Below are positions 33,301 to 45,300 of a stretch of 64,000 nt of DNA, piece by piece; the first letter of the stretch is position 1; every line of letters begins with the position of its first letter. Under the pieces are notes generated by a model that searched no databases, had not been told where the DNA came from, and worked only from the letters and a program-made list of their open reading frames with translations. This DNA is from Nematostella vectensis (lineage: Eukaryota > Cnidaria > Anthozoa > Actiniaria > Edwardsiidae): contig NC_064042.1 in NCBI RefSeq assembly GCF_932526225.1, positions 4,943,001 to 5,007,000 of the forward strand, read 5' to 3'. A program made the position numbers and the translations under genes.

Positions 33301-36300
33301 ACCCTAACCCCTAACCCTAATCCATCAAACCTACTTTTTCAGCAAGAAAGTCATGTCTCTTAGGTTTGTATGAAATAACAAATAAAGGATCAAACTTAGC
33401 TCTGGACCCTCCGCCCACTCCCCTTTGCGAAATTATGAATTTGCTCCTGAACTCCTGATGAAGGGAATTTTTAAAGATGGTCATAAGCAATGCAAAATAA
33501 TTTAGTAATGTTTTTTTAAGTCAAAAGTTATTGGTGAGATATTCCACTTCTTTGCTTTGAACCCCACCTGATAAATATAGGCCTATGGTCCTGGAAGCAT
33601 ACAATTGTTGCTTGCCATTTTAGCTGTGCAGATGCTACGAAAAGTCCTGTTCCCTGTGGCAAAGGTTACTACTCAACTAATGGACAGACTTCTTGTACTG
33701 AGTGCTCTGCTGGCTTTTACTGTCCAGTGGAGCTTGGAACAAGCCAGTTACCCTGCCCGTCTGGCTCTTTCGCCAAGGACAAGAAGAGCGCTAACTGCAC
33801 CCAGTGTGACAGAGGTATGACAATTCATGGAGCTTGAAGTTGAAAAAAAATATAGATAAAAAGTTGTCATAAACAATTAACGAGAAGAAATCTCAAAATA
33901 ACCACCTGAAAGTCCCATGCTTTATTTAATACATATGAAATAAAGTTTTGCATCGATCCAAATCTGCAACTGATAATAGGGGTAAACAATTGATTAAAAA
34001 AAACATTTGTGATTTTTTTACTATGTCAAGAATCTGCAAAATCCGCAGTCACAATTTATCAGACTCTGAAATCCAACGTTACATTTTTAATAAATCTGTG
34101 ATCACCGGATCAGAATTTTTCAGAATTCAACAATCAGTTCCATTTTTTCCTTAAATCCATTATCCATGTGCCATTTAAAACCTATTAACCCACTTACACT
34201 TGGTCCATTGCTAGGATGACAAAATGGTTTCCACATTCCTTATCTTTTTTTTTTACCAATCAAGGTGCATAACCAGAATTTTTTGATATGGGCGATTCTT
34301 TAATAATAAAAGACTGTGTTCTTGACAACTAAGGTTGGTCCATAAAGTTCCAGTTTGTCCATTTGTCTAGTGCTTCATCCAGAGGGATATATGTCTATTG
34401 TACAACCTGGTACCAGGCAATCTTAACTGATTGGGCTTCTTGTGGTTTGTATGAGTTGTGACATCAGCTTGTCTCAGACCCCAAGCTGACACACGGTACA
34501 TCTCCAAGGACAGGGAACCCAGTATGAACGCCTGTGACTAGGCTTTATTGTATCTGATAGAGACTAACCTTCCCTTCCAGGTCACAAGTGTCCTGTATCT
34601 AGTGACCCACCGATACCATGTGACCCTGGGTACTACTCAGACACCACTGATGCCACGAGTTGCACTCAGGTAGGTCCTTACCTGGCAATCTGTGGCATGA
34701 GAGGATTAACCAATTTCATTATATCTTGGCCCTCCCCATACTTCTCTCTCCTGGATATATGTTATCAGGTCCCTTATTATTAATATATCTCGTTTTTGCC
34801 TTAGCCTGCTAGCTGGCTCTCTCTATCAGAGTTTTTGGATAATCCCAAAACTCCGGAGAGCCGGCAAGCAGGCTATGGTTGCCTCTCTCCTTGGTATATG
34901 CTATCAGGTCTCCTATTATTAATCTATCTCATGTTTGCCTCTCTCCTTGGTTTGTTATCAGGGTCTCCTACTATTAAACTATTTCGAGTGTATGCTATTG
35001 GGTCGCCTACTATTAATCTATGTTGTGTTTGCCTTTTTCCTTGGTTGATACTATTAGGTCCCCTATAAATGATGTAACTTTTGTTTGCATCTCTCCCTAG
35101 TGCTCTCCTGGATACTATGCCATCAGCTCGGGACAGACAAGCTGTATTCAGTGTCCAGCCGGCAGCCGTTGCCCAAACCGGACAGAGACGCCAGTGCCCT
35201 GTTTGGCAGGACAGGTAACGCAATCCTTATTATGACAGTGACATGTCAGGACATGTAACGTAATCCACTTCACTCATGTGAAAGCGAAGCATGCTCTGCT
35301 ACTGTTGTGCTTCCAAAGATGTAACATTCCCACCTAATGCTGCCTGTTTTGTCATCTTTCCACGTTTTTTATATAATGTTGTAATTGTTTTGCAGTATTC
35401 CCCTGCTGGCTCTACTGAATGCATGTCGTGCCCTGCAGGAAAGATTTGCTTGGATCCCACACAAACACCTGTCTCCTGCCCGGTAAAATTAACTTGTTTA
35501 TTGACTGTTTATTAAGTTTTTTTTACAGCCCGTCAAAGTGAGACACTACACCACCTTGTCAAGCGGTATCTCCAAGCTTTCCAACAGTGCTTTACTCTCC
35601 CATCTCTCATAACTCGTTTCTGTGCTATACTAGCATAAGATAACAGTTGCTTGTAACTTGGAAAAGATGTGAAAAATAGAAATTTAACATAGTAGTATCT
35701 ATTGAACTAAGATTGTGGCCTTTCTACTCCAGGGAATTTTGGACATTTTGGACTAAATATTCCCGTTGTAATGAGCTCAATTTTCCAAACGTGCCATAAA
35801 AAGTTTCTTTTAATTGAAAGCAATTGTGTCTTGACCATATGAATGGTCTTTTAAAATCTTGACCTGACTTTGACATACCTATCATTTTCCAGTCGGGAAC
35901 CTTCGTCAATGGTACTCACTGCATACCGTGTCATGTGGGGCATTACTGCCCTTCACAGTCCAACAAACCTCAAGTGTGCCCCTCCGGGACTTTCGCCAAT
36001 GAGACAGGATCCGTCGTGTGCAAGGCATGTCCCGCGGGATATGCGTGCCTTGACCCGTCCACCACACCCGCACCTTGCGGGATCGGCGAATACAGTATCA
36101 ATGGACAGTCTACATGCACGGTGAGCATGCGCCGCAATGTGTTGATGCTTTCTATGCGATATGCATGCTAAATTGATGGCGGCATATTGAAAAACATACA
36201 TACTGGTCCAATGTAGCCTTTGTACCAGTCAACACAAACACTTTTATTTTGCTTTAAGTCTCTCAATACCGTTTAATACTGGTTCAATACAGTTTAATAC

Positions 36301-39300
36301 TGGTTGAATACTAGTTTAATACTGGTTCATAACTGTTCAATACTAATTCAAAACCATCCAAAAACCTTTCCATAATAGTTTAATACTAGTTGAATACTGG
36401 TTCAATACTGTTCAATACTGGTTCAAGTCTGGTTCAATACCGTTCAAATATTATTCAATACTAGTTTATTACTGGTTCAATACTATTAAATACTATTTTA
36501 ATACTTGTTAACATTCAAAAAAATATCATTCAATACTAGATTAAAACTGGTTCACAACTGGTTCAATACCGTTCATATCTGTTTTTTTACTGGTTCAATA
36601 ACTGGTTTAAATTGAGTTATGCCTTTTTACGTATCATCATTTCGTAAACTATAACAATATAGTTACCTATAAGCTAAGACTATAAAAATATGGGGAATCT
36701 GACATTGCAAAATCCAGCAGGCCTATATTCAAATTTGGAGAATCTTTTCTTCCTCTAGAAATGCCCTGATGGTTCCTATAGCGCTGGAGGCTCTTCGAGA
36801 TGTGTAGAGTGTCCTGCGGGTCAGTCGTGTATGAGTGGGTCATCACCAACTACTCCCCAGGACTGTGCTGCTGGAACCTACAGCCCTCCTGGATTTGGAA
36901 CTTGTAAACCCTGTCAATCTGGTAAGAAACTTGTAAACCCTGTCAATCCGGTAAGAAACTTGTAAACCCTGTCAATCGGGTAAGAAACTTGTGAACATTG
37001 TCTATTGGATAAGAAACTTGTAAACCCGGTCCATCCAGTAAGAAACTTGTAAACCCGGTCCATCCAGTAAGAAACTTGTAAACCCGGTCCATCCAGTAAG
37101 AAACTTGTAAACCCTGTCAATCGGGTAAGAAACTTGTAAACCCTGTCCATCCGGTAAGAAACTTGTAAACCCGGTCCATCCAGTAAGAAACTTGTAAACC
37201 CGGTCCATCCAGTAAGAAACTTGTAAACCCGGTCCATCCGGTAAGAATCTTGTAAACCCGGTCCATCCAGTAAGAAACTTGTAAACCCGGTCCATCCAGT
37301 AAGAAACTTGTAAACCCGGTCCATCCGGTAAGAAACTTGTAAACCCTGTCAATCGGGTAAGAAACTTGTGAACATTGTCTATTGGATAAGAAACTTGTAA
37401 ACCCTGTCCATCCAGTAAGAAACTTGTAAACCCGGTCCATCCAGTAAGAAACTTGTAAACCCTGTCTATCCAGTAATAAACTTGTAAACCCTGTCTGCCA
37501 GACAAAACTAGCTTAAAGCCGTAAATTAAACGCTAGTATTTTAATTGAATACTAGAACAAAAGTCTTCTTTGCCACGTTAGCATAGCACTTAGTTGCCAA
37601 AACAATCTATCACTACAGGAACCTACAGCAGTAGCCGTGCTTCTTACTGTTCCCCATGTCCCACCGGTTACACATGTACCAACCCGGCCCAAGTGCCACA
37701 GGCCTGCCCGACCGGCCAGTATTGGACCAATGATGCAACAGTAAGTGTTGGACCAATGACTCCATTGTGGTAGTATCAGAGATATTTAAAGGCTTTTTCT
37801 TTGTATTTCATGTTATCTCGATTATATTCTAAGAATGTTAATCGGCCACTTATTTCTCATTGTCTGAACTTACAGATATGTTGTTCTTGAATATTTTGAA
37901 AGAAAACTTCCTTAACCTCAAAAGCAACCATTCTCAATTCAAGTTTTCTTTTTACACGAAATTTTTATGAAAATTTCTCAGTAGCTAGTTTGGGTCAGCC
38001 ATGGGATGCTCGATATATTGTAAGGGGGGGTGTATTATTCAAATGTCTTCCTTTGGCTTGTTCCACTCAAGATTTCCAAGAAGTACTGCAATGTGTTTAA
38101 ATCCCATTTGAAACATTGTTTTCTGGGAATGTGCAACATATGTCTGAATCTCAACTCTGAACATTGTTTTCTAGGGACCCCCATCATGTTCTCCGTGTCC
38201 TGCTGGGTACAAATGCGAAAATGCCTCCCAGCCCCCAGTCCCTTGTGGCGCAGGGTACTACTCAGCAGAAGGGAACTCCTCCTGTACCCAGTGTATTGGG
38301 GGGCAAGCTTGTCCGGACCCCACCAAACTCCCCATCAGTTGTCCAAGCGGAACCTTCAGTGATGCGGTGATTATACCTCTGCATTTGTGATTGTAGTAGT
38401 ATTTCAGGAACGTTTGAGATGGACGGGGTGGGGACGAACAGCAGGGGCGGCGTGAGTCATGAACAAGCAGGATGGGGGAGGGGGGTTGCTCGTAGAGTAT
38501 TTGGGGGCAGTTGCTCAAGGGAAGGGCGGAGAGGTGGTTTGATCAAGGGAGGGGTCGAGAGGTGATTGGCTCAAGTCAAAGCGAGGCAGACGCGGCGTGT
38601 AAGGAAGATATTTTCACATCCTTAGAAACCATCAGAAGCTATTAAATACTTATCAATCCACATATTCTCAATCTGATAATCTCATTTCTCCTTCAGGGCG
38701 CCACATATTGCACGCCCTGTCCTGCTGGCTCCAGCTGTCCCACACCCTCATCTCCAAGGGTACCCTGCACCGCCGGGACCTACTCCCTGGAGGGCGTGGC
38801 CGCATGTGTGGACTGTCCTGTGGGGTACATGTGCCCCTCGACTTCATGGCAGCCTTCGCGCTGTCCCTTCGGTACAACAACCCTCGGCGCATCTAAAGCG
38901 CTCAACTGCACTGACTGCCCGGCTGGATACGCTTGCACTACACCAGAGTAAGTCAAGACATCATGATCAGTTCTGGAAACGTAGTCTTGCCTCCCATCAG
39001 GTTAACACTAACATTTTTAGTTTAACATGGTTCTTTTCTCGTTAGAAATAACATCACCGCGTGTAACCAGTTCTCCCAATAATTCTGCCTCACGTTACAC
39101 GTTCCTATTCTAACATGGTTCTTCACTCGTTAGAAATGACAGCATGTAACCAGTTCTCCCATTATTCCTGCATCACATTACACATACCTATTTTAACATT
39201 GTTCTTCTCTCGTTAGAAATAACATCACCGCGTGTAATCAAGGCGAATACAGTCTCAAGCGTGGAGCTAGATGTATCACATGTCCTGCGGGCAGTGCATG

Positions 39301-42300
39301 TGCACAAACAGATGTAAGTAATTCCAGTCTATGCTAAGTCTACACACGCTTTTTGGCTCATTACTTATTTCATCTAAGTTATGCCCTTTACCTAAACAAG
39401 TCATTACCGGCAGCCGCAAAGTACAGCTTTACCTACAAGCATGCTCTTTAGGCTGATTTAGACAACATGATTTAGTTGTATGCGACCTGCCTACAACATG
39501 TCGTAGCTCTGAATTACACACTACGACTTTTGTAGCATGCATCGTAACGTAGTTGTAGGCTAATTTACACCTTACGACTCGAGTTGTAGAAGTGTTGCAT
39601 ACAACTAAATCATGCTGTCTAAATCAGCATCATATGATATGGTGTCTGCTTTTGTCTTTATTAACTCCAAGTTTGATTGTGCTACTGCTTTTGAGATTAT
39701 TAACTATAAGTGTGTTTGTAGTCTTTACCAGTTGCATGTAACCCCGGTCAGTACAGTGATGCTGGTGCAACGAGTTGCTCTGATTGTGCGGCTGGCTGGT
39801 ATTGCCCAAACGTCGCATCCTCAGCGCATAACAAGCAATGTCCTGCCGGTGAGTAGCCGTTCAGTAGGACAAGCATTGCTTACAACATTGTTATGGGTTT
39901 TATGAAAAGTTGGCGGGAGGTTAGGGTTATCCGAGTTTACATGGCTGTAAATTAGTCTAAGGAGTAAACGAGGAATTCTTGCTAACCGAATGCGTTTTCT
40001 TTTCTTTCTTTCAATTGCTTCCAATTGACTCGAGCCTTTAAGGAGAAATTCTTTCCTTAATATTTACTTTCCCTTTTCTCTTAGGAACGTACTCTACAGG
40101 GAACAAGCAGTCGTGCATGGCCTGTCCGGTGGCCAAATACTGTCCGAAAACCAACGAATCACTGCAAATAGACTGCCCGGCAGGGACATACTCAACCGGA
40201 CATTTGGCCTCCTGCATAAGTTGCCCTAGTGGTTGGCAGTGTCCAAATCCTACTGGCGAAGGCAATGCTGTGTGCTTGCAGGTATGCTATTAATGCAGGT
40301 ATGATATTAATGCAGGTATGATATTAATGCAGGTATGATATGTGTGTTTGTAGGTGTGGTATGTATGCAGGTATGATATGTGTGTTTGTAGGTGTGGTAT
40401 GTATGCAGGTATGATATGTGTGTTTGTAGGTGTGGTATGTATGCAGGTATGATATGTGTGTTTGTAGGTGTGGTATGTATGCAGGTATGATATGTGTGTT
40501 TGTAGGTGTGGTATGTATGCAGGTATGATATGTGTGCTTGCAGGTATGATCGTGTGCTTGCAGGTATGATCGTGTGCTTGCAGGTATGATATGTGTGTTT
40601 GTAGGTGTGGTATGTATGCAGGTATGATATGTGTGCTTGCAGGTATGATCGTGTGCTTGCAGGTATGATCGTGTGCTTGCAGGTATGATATGTGTGTTTG
40701 TAGGTGTGGTATGTATGCAGGTATGGTATGTGTGTTTGTAGGTATGATATTAATGCAGGTATGATATGTGTGTTTGTAGGTGTGGTATGTATGCAGGTAT
40801 GGTATGTGTGTTTGTAAGTGTGGTATGTATGCAGGTATGATATGTGTGTTTGTAGGTGTGGTATGTATGCAGGTATGGTATGTGTGTTTTTAGGTGTGGT
40901 ATGTATGCAGGTATGGTATGTGTGTTTTTAGGTGTGGTATGTATGCAGGTATGATATGTGTGTTTGTAGGTGTGGTATGTATGCAGGTATGATATGTGCG
41001 TTTGTAAGTGTGGTATGTATGCAGGTATGATATGTGTGTTTGTAGGTGTGGTATGTATGCAGGTATGGTATGTGTGTTTTTAGGTGTGGTATGCATGCAG
41101 GTATGATATGTGCGTTTGTAAGTGTGTTATGTATGCAGGTATGATATGTGTGTTTGTAGGTAAGGTATTTATGATAAGTGTTTGTAGGTGTGATATTAAT
41201 GCAGGTATGATATGTGAGCAGGTATGATATATGTGCAGGTATGATATATGTGCAGGTATGATATGTGTGCAGGTATGATATATGTGCAGGTATGATATGT
41301 GTGCAGGTATGATATGTGTGCAGGTATGATATGTATGCAGGTATGATATATGTGCAGGTATGATATATGTGAGCAGGTATGATATATGTGAGCAGGTATG
41401 ATATGTGTGCAGGTATGATATATGTGCAGGTATGATATATGTGCAGGTATGATATGTATGCAGGTATGATATATGTGCAGGTATGATATGTGTGCAGGTA
41501 TGATATGTATGCAGGTATGATATATGTGCAGGTATGATATGTGTGCAGGTATGATATGTATGCAGGTATGATATGTATGCAGGTATGATATGTGTGCAGG
41601 TATGATATATGTGCAGGTATGATATGTGAGCAGGTATGATATATGTGCAGGTATGATATGTATGCAGGTATGATATGTGTGCAGGTATGATATATGTGCA
41701 GGTATGATATGTGTGCTTGCAGGAATGATTGGGGGCTTGCAGGTCTATTCTTTGTTCTGGTATTATTTTTCTTACACGAAACCCGACATGTTTACTGATA
41801 ATGATGATTAGTTATGTGTTTTTTTTCCTTTCTAGGGGACTTACTCCATCGGTGGCCAAGCTAGCTGTACCGAATGTCCGCCGGGAGTGGCTTGTCCGGA
41901 CATCAAGTCGAACCAAACGGTCACGTGCGCACCAGGGTGGTACTCCACGGGGAAGCAATGGGTAATCTGGTGTTTGATTGTTTCGGGTGTTATCTTAAGT
42001 GATGATAGGGTGTTGTTGGCGGTGTTGAGGTTAAAGGTGATGATGGTGAAGATAGTGGTAGTTATGTTGATGGTATTGATGATGATGACGACGACGACGA
42101 CGACGATGGTGATGAAAAAAAACCGGGGGGTGCGAAATCCGAAAAAGTGGACCTAATATTTCTTGGGGGGAGGGATATCTCTGATGAAAATCTGACCATG
42201 CCTTTGCAGTATCTCCACGGGACGTTTATTGTCAGATTTGGCTACATACCGTTCGCACCCTGCACCCCCCCTAGGTACGGGCCTGAGTTGTAACTGATAT

Positions 42301-45300
42301 ACCGGGTGATGAGTTATGTTTGACACTATTATCACCTTTTCCCTCATTGACAGCTGTGCACTCCTTGTGACCCTGGCTACAAATGCCCCAGTACCACATC
42401 CAATGCCAAGGAGCTATGTCCCGTAGGTACTTATAGCACAGGTGCTCAGGCAGAATGCACAGAGTGTCCCGCAGGGTACTCATGTCCTTCAAAGACTGAC
42501 GACTTCAAGGTCCTCTGCTACCCAGGCTCCTACACGACGGGAAATGCACAGGTATCTTTTAATCAAGATAAATTATTATGTATCTTGAATTTTATCAATC
42601 TAAAAGTGAAAATACCATAATATTTTTAATTTTGGTTCGGAACAAATGATAACAAGTCATCCCGTCATACGTTATAAAGCTATTATAATGACATTATGTC
42701 ATTATCGTAAAAAGTATCTTGCAAACACTTTCAGATCTTGGCACAAACGCCATCATCTAAACTTCCCGTATTGCAGAGGAGATTTTAACTGTAAAAAATA
42801 AACATCCACCTGAACTCTATGCAAACGCATTTTCACTCACACTTTGAAAAAGTATCCATTCCACCCTTTTTCTAACCCTTTATTCATTAATATTGATATA
42901 CAAACCTCTGTATTGTATTGCCCTCTTAATATGCACTTACCTTATTCCTTTATGCGCCCCCTATAACTCTCGCTTAGATTCACCCATAATAACACCTTGC
43001 TAGAAATATTGTAGAAATATCCCTAACCATTGTTTGGAAGCACCCATAACCCCCGCTTTGAAGCACCCATAACCCTCGCTTGGAAGCACCCATAACCTTC
43101 GTTTGGAAGCACTCATAACCCTCGTTTGAAAGCACCCAGAACCCTCGTTTTGAAGCACCCATAACCCTCGTTTGGAAGCACCCATAACCCTTCTCGTAAA
43201 ATATCCCTATTTCTCGCTTATAAGCACCCCTACACCTCACTTAGAAGCACCCCTAACCCTTGTTTGGAAGCACCCCTAACACTCGCTTATACGCACCCCT
43301 AATCCTCGCTTATAAGCACCCCTAACCCTCGTTTTGAAGCAGCTCTTACCCCTTGCTTCTAGAAATACCCCTAACCCTCTTGTTCGTAGAAATAACCCTA
43401 ACTCCTTGCTCGTAGAAATACCCCTAACCCTCTTGCTCGTAGAAATATCCCTAACCCTCTTGCCCGTAGAAGCACCCCTAACCCTCTTGCTCGTAGAAAT
43501 ACCCCTAACCCTCTTGCTCGTAGAAATACCCCTAACCCTCTTGCTCGTAGAAATACCCCTAACCCTCTTGCCCGTAGAAATACCCCTAACCCTCGTTTGA
43601 AAGCACCCCTAACTCTCGCTTAGAAGCACCCCTAACCCCCTTGCTAGAAATATCACTAACCATAACTAACGTCTAACCGTGTGATGATTCTTGTCTTAAT
43701 CAGGGATCAGGAGGTGGACTTCAACCTGGTGTAAGTCGATCGTGTAACCCGTAACCGTAGGCACAATACCGACATTACGCTGTCATGCATTAGGTGTCAA
43801 ATCCTGTCTAGCGTTTAATCTGTTTAATAAATGTTCTGCGCTGTAGAATTGTAGAATTGATGATTTTGTTGATGGTCACATTTCGTTCATATTGCTCATT
43901 TCTCTCTGACCACGTAATACAATGTCACGCTTAATCATCATGCTCTTCCTGGTCACGCCAACATGAACTGTCCTGTCACGCTATCATGCACTTTCTTGTC
44001 ACGCTGTCGTTGTAAAATCAGGTCACACTAGATCCTTAAAAATTGGTCATCGCAAGTGTTATTATTAAACACTAGATCTCAGTAAAAGGGTTTTCGCATG
44101 TAAACCAAGTGTTATCATGAAGCACTAGATCACAGTTAATGGGTTTTTGCATGTAAACCAAGTGTTAATTGAGGACTAGATCACAGTTAATGGGTTTTCG
44201 CATGTAAACCAAGAATTATCATTAAACAATAGATCACAGTAAATGCGTTTTCGCATGTAAACAAAATGTTATCATCAAACAATAATCCACTACAAGTGGT
44301 TCTTTTCCATGTAAATAATTCCATAGATAAAATTACGTAAAGAGTAAAGCATGCGCTTCCTTGCAAGCTAAATTGAAGTGATGCTATTGTGTCACCAATC
44401 CCGTGGCTCCATTACGTCACCTATCACGTGTCATGTCACGTGCCACAACGGTCTTTTGCTTTCAGATTGTCTTAATATTTATTTTGTACTTGTCTTAATA
44501 TTGTTTTTGCAGCTTTGTATCGCTATTTTGTGATAATTGTTGGTTTTTTCTATGAAGGTTTTATTATTTTGTGAGTTTATTTGATTACAAAGTATAAGGT
44601 AACAGATAACTAGATAAAAGAAAATAGGCGGCTTTCACTAAGAAATCACGTGACTTTTTGAAGGGCAAACTCGCGCTAAAATCATTCTTGCTAACCTTGA
44701 AAGCTCAAAAACCAAGGGATTGTGCTTTATATACAAGAACTGTATAAGAAAGTATCGATAAAGTTTTCCGGGAGGTTACCGTAAATGTATAGGAAGTTTC
44801 GATTTTTTTTGCCGAGAGATCAAGGCTTAAAACCGGGATAGTTGGCAGGAATAAAATATAGACAGGGATGGTTGAAATTCAATCAATTATGATTACCAGG
44901 GTCGTGAGGTCGCGAGTGATTGGAGCAAAAAATTATTTGAGCCAGCATTTTGTCATTCTAGCAAAGTACCAAGTTTATAAAAACATTAATTTCCATCGGC
45001 TGATTGGGTAAAGCTGGGTGTGTTTTTTCAATTGAATTCGGATTTTATATTTTTGATATGAGGTGGTTAAATTTAGAATCCGTTTCATTGTTTGTCTTCA
45101 AATATCGGGTTGAAAACAGTAACAAAGGGGTGGCTGTCAAGAACTCTTCATTCACTTTATATTCTCTTTTAGACCTGTATTACTTGTCCGGCGGGCCATT
45201 TCTGTCCGAATATATCGTCCATTCCGATCGAGTGCGAAGCTGGCAAATACAGCTTAGGCTCCGCTGTTCAGTGTACTGACTGCCCTGCGGGCTCAAAATG

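Larger units (their letters stand above)
33624..36120 (+). other. Giant gene exons 13-17
   Basis: Exons 33624-33814, 34581-34669, 35101-35214, 35396-35482 and 35893-36120. They encode CSAGFYCPVELGTS, HKCPVSSDPPIPCDPGYYS, CSPGYYAISSGQTSC, CMSCPAGKICLDPTQTP, CHVGHYCPSQSNKP and CPAGYACLDPSTTP. Phases are 1, 0, 0, 0 and 0. These are smaller exons, each about half of the module carried by exons 6-12, so the exon-module correspondence changes here. Confidence 0.8.
36759..42551 (+). other. Giant gene exons 18-26
   Basis: Exons 36759-36921, 37619-37740, 38175-38366, 38697-38947, 39217-39313, 39722-39848, 40085-40281, 41836-41961 and 42354-42551. They encode modules such as CPAGQSCMSGSSPTTPQ, CPTGYTCTNPAQVPQAC, CPVGYMCPSTSWQPSRC, CAAGWYCPNVASSAHNKQC and CPPGVACPDIKSNQTVTC. 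Phases run 1, 0, 0, 2, 0, 1, 0, 0, 0. Three of the introns (after exons 18 and 24, before exon 22) hold tandem arrays that copy the adjoining exon end and splice site. Confidence 0.8.

Noticed and set aside
36901-37500. Regular short repeats with variable parts resembling a CRISPR array
   Set aside because: Units are directly tandem without unique spacers, copy an exon end, and lie in an intron of an animal gene.
36914-37505. Minus-strand frames (MDRVYKFLTGWTGF repeats) as a repeat protein
   Set aside because: They are the reverse reading of the 29-bp boundary minisatellite in intron 18 of the plus-strand gene.
41050-41100. Minus-strand His/Thr-Tyr repeat frame near 40890-41096
   Set aside because: Reverse reading of the exon 24 boundary array; no coding evidence.
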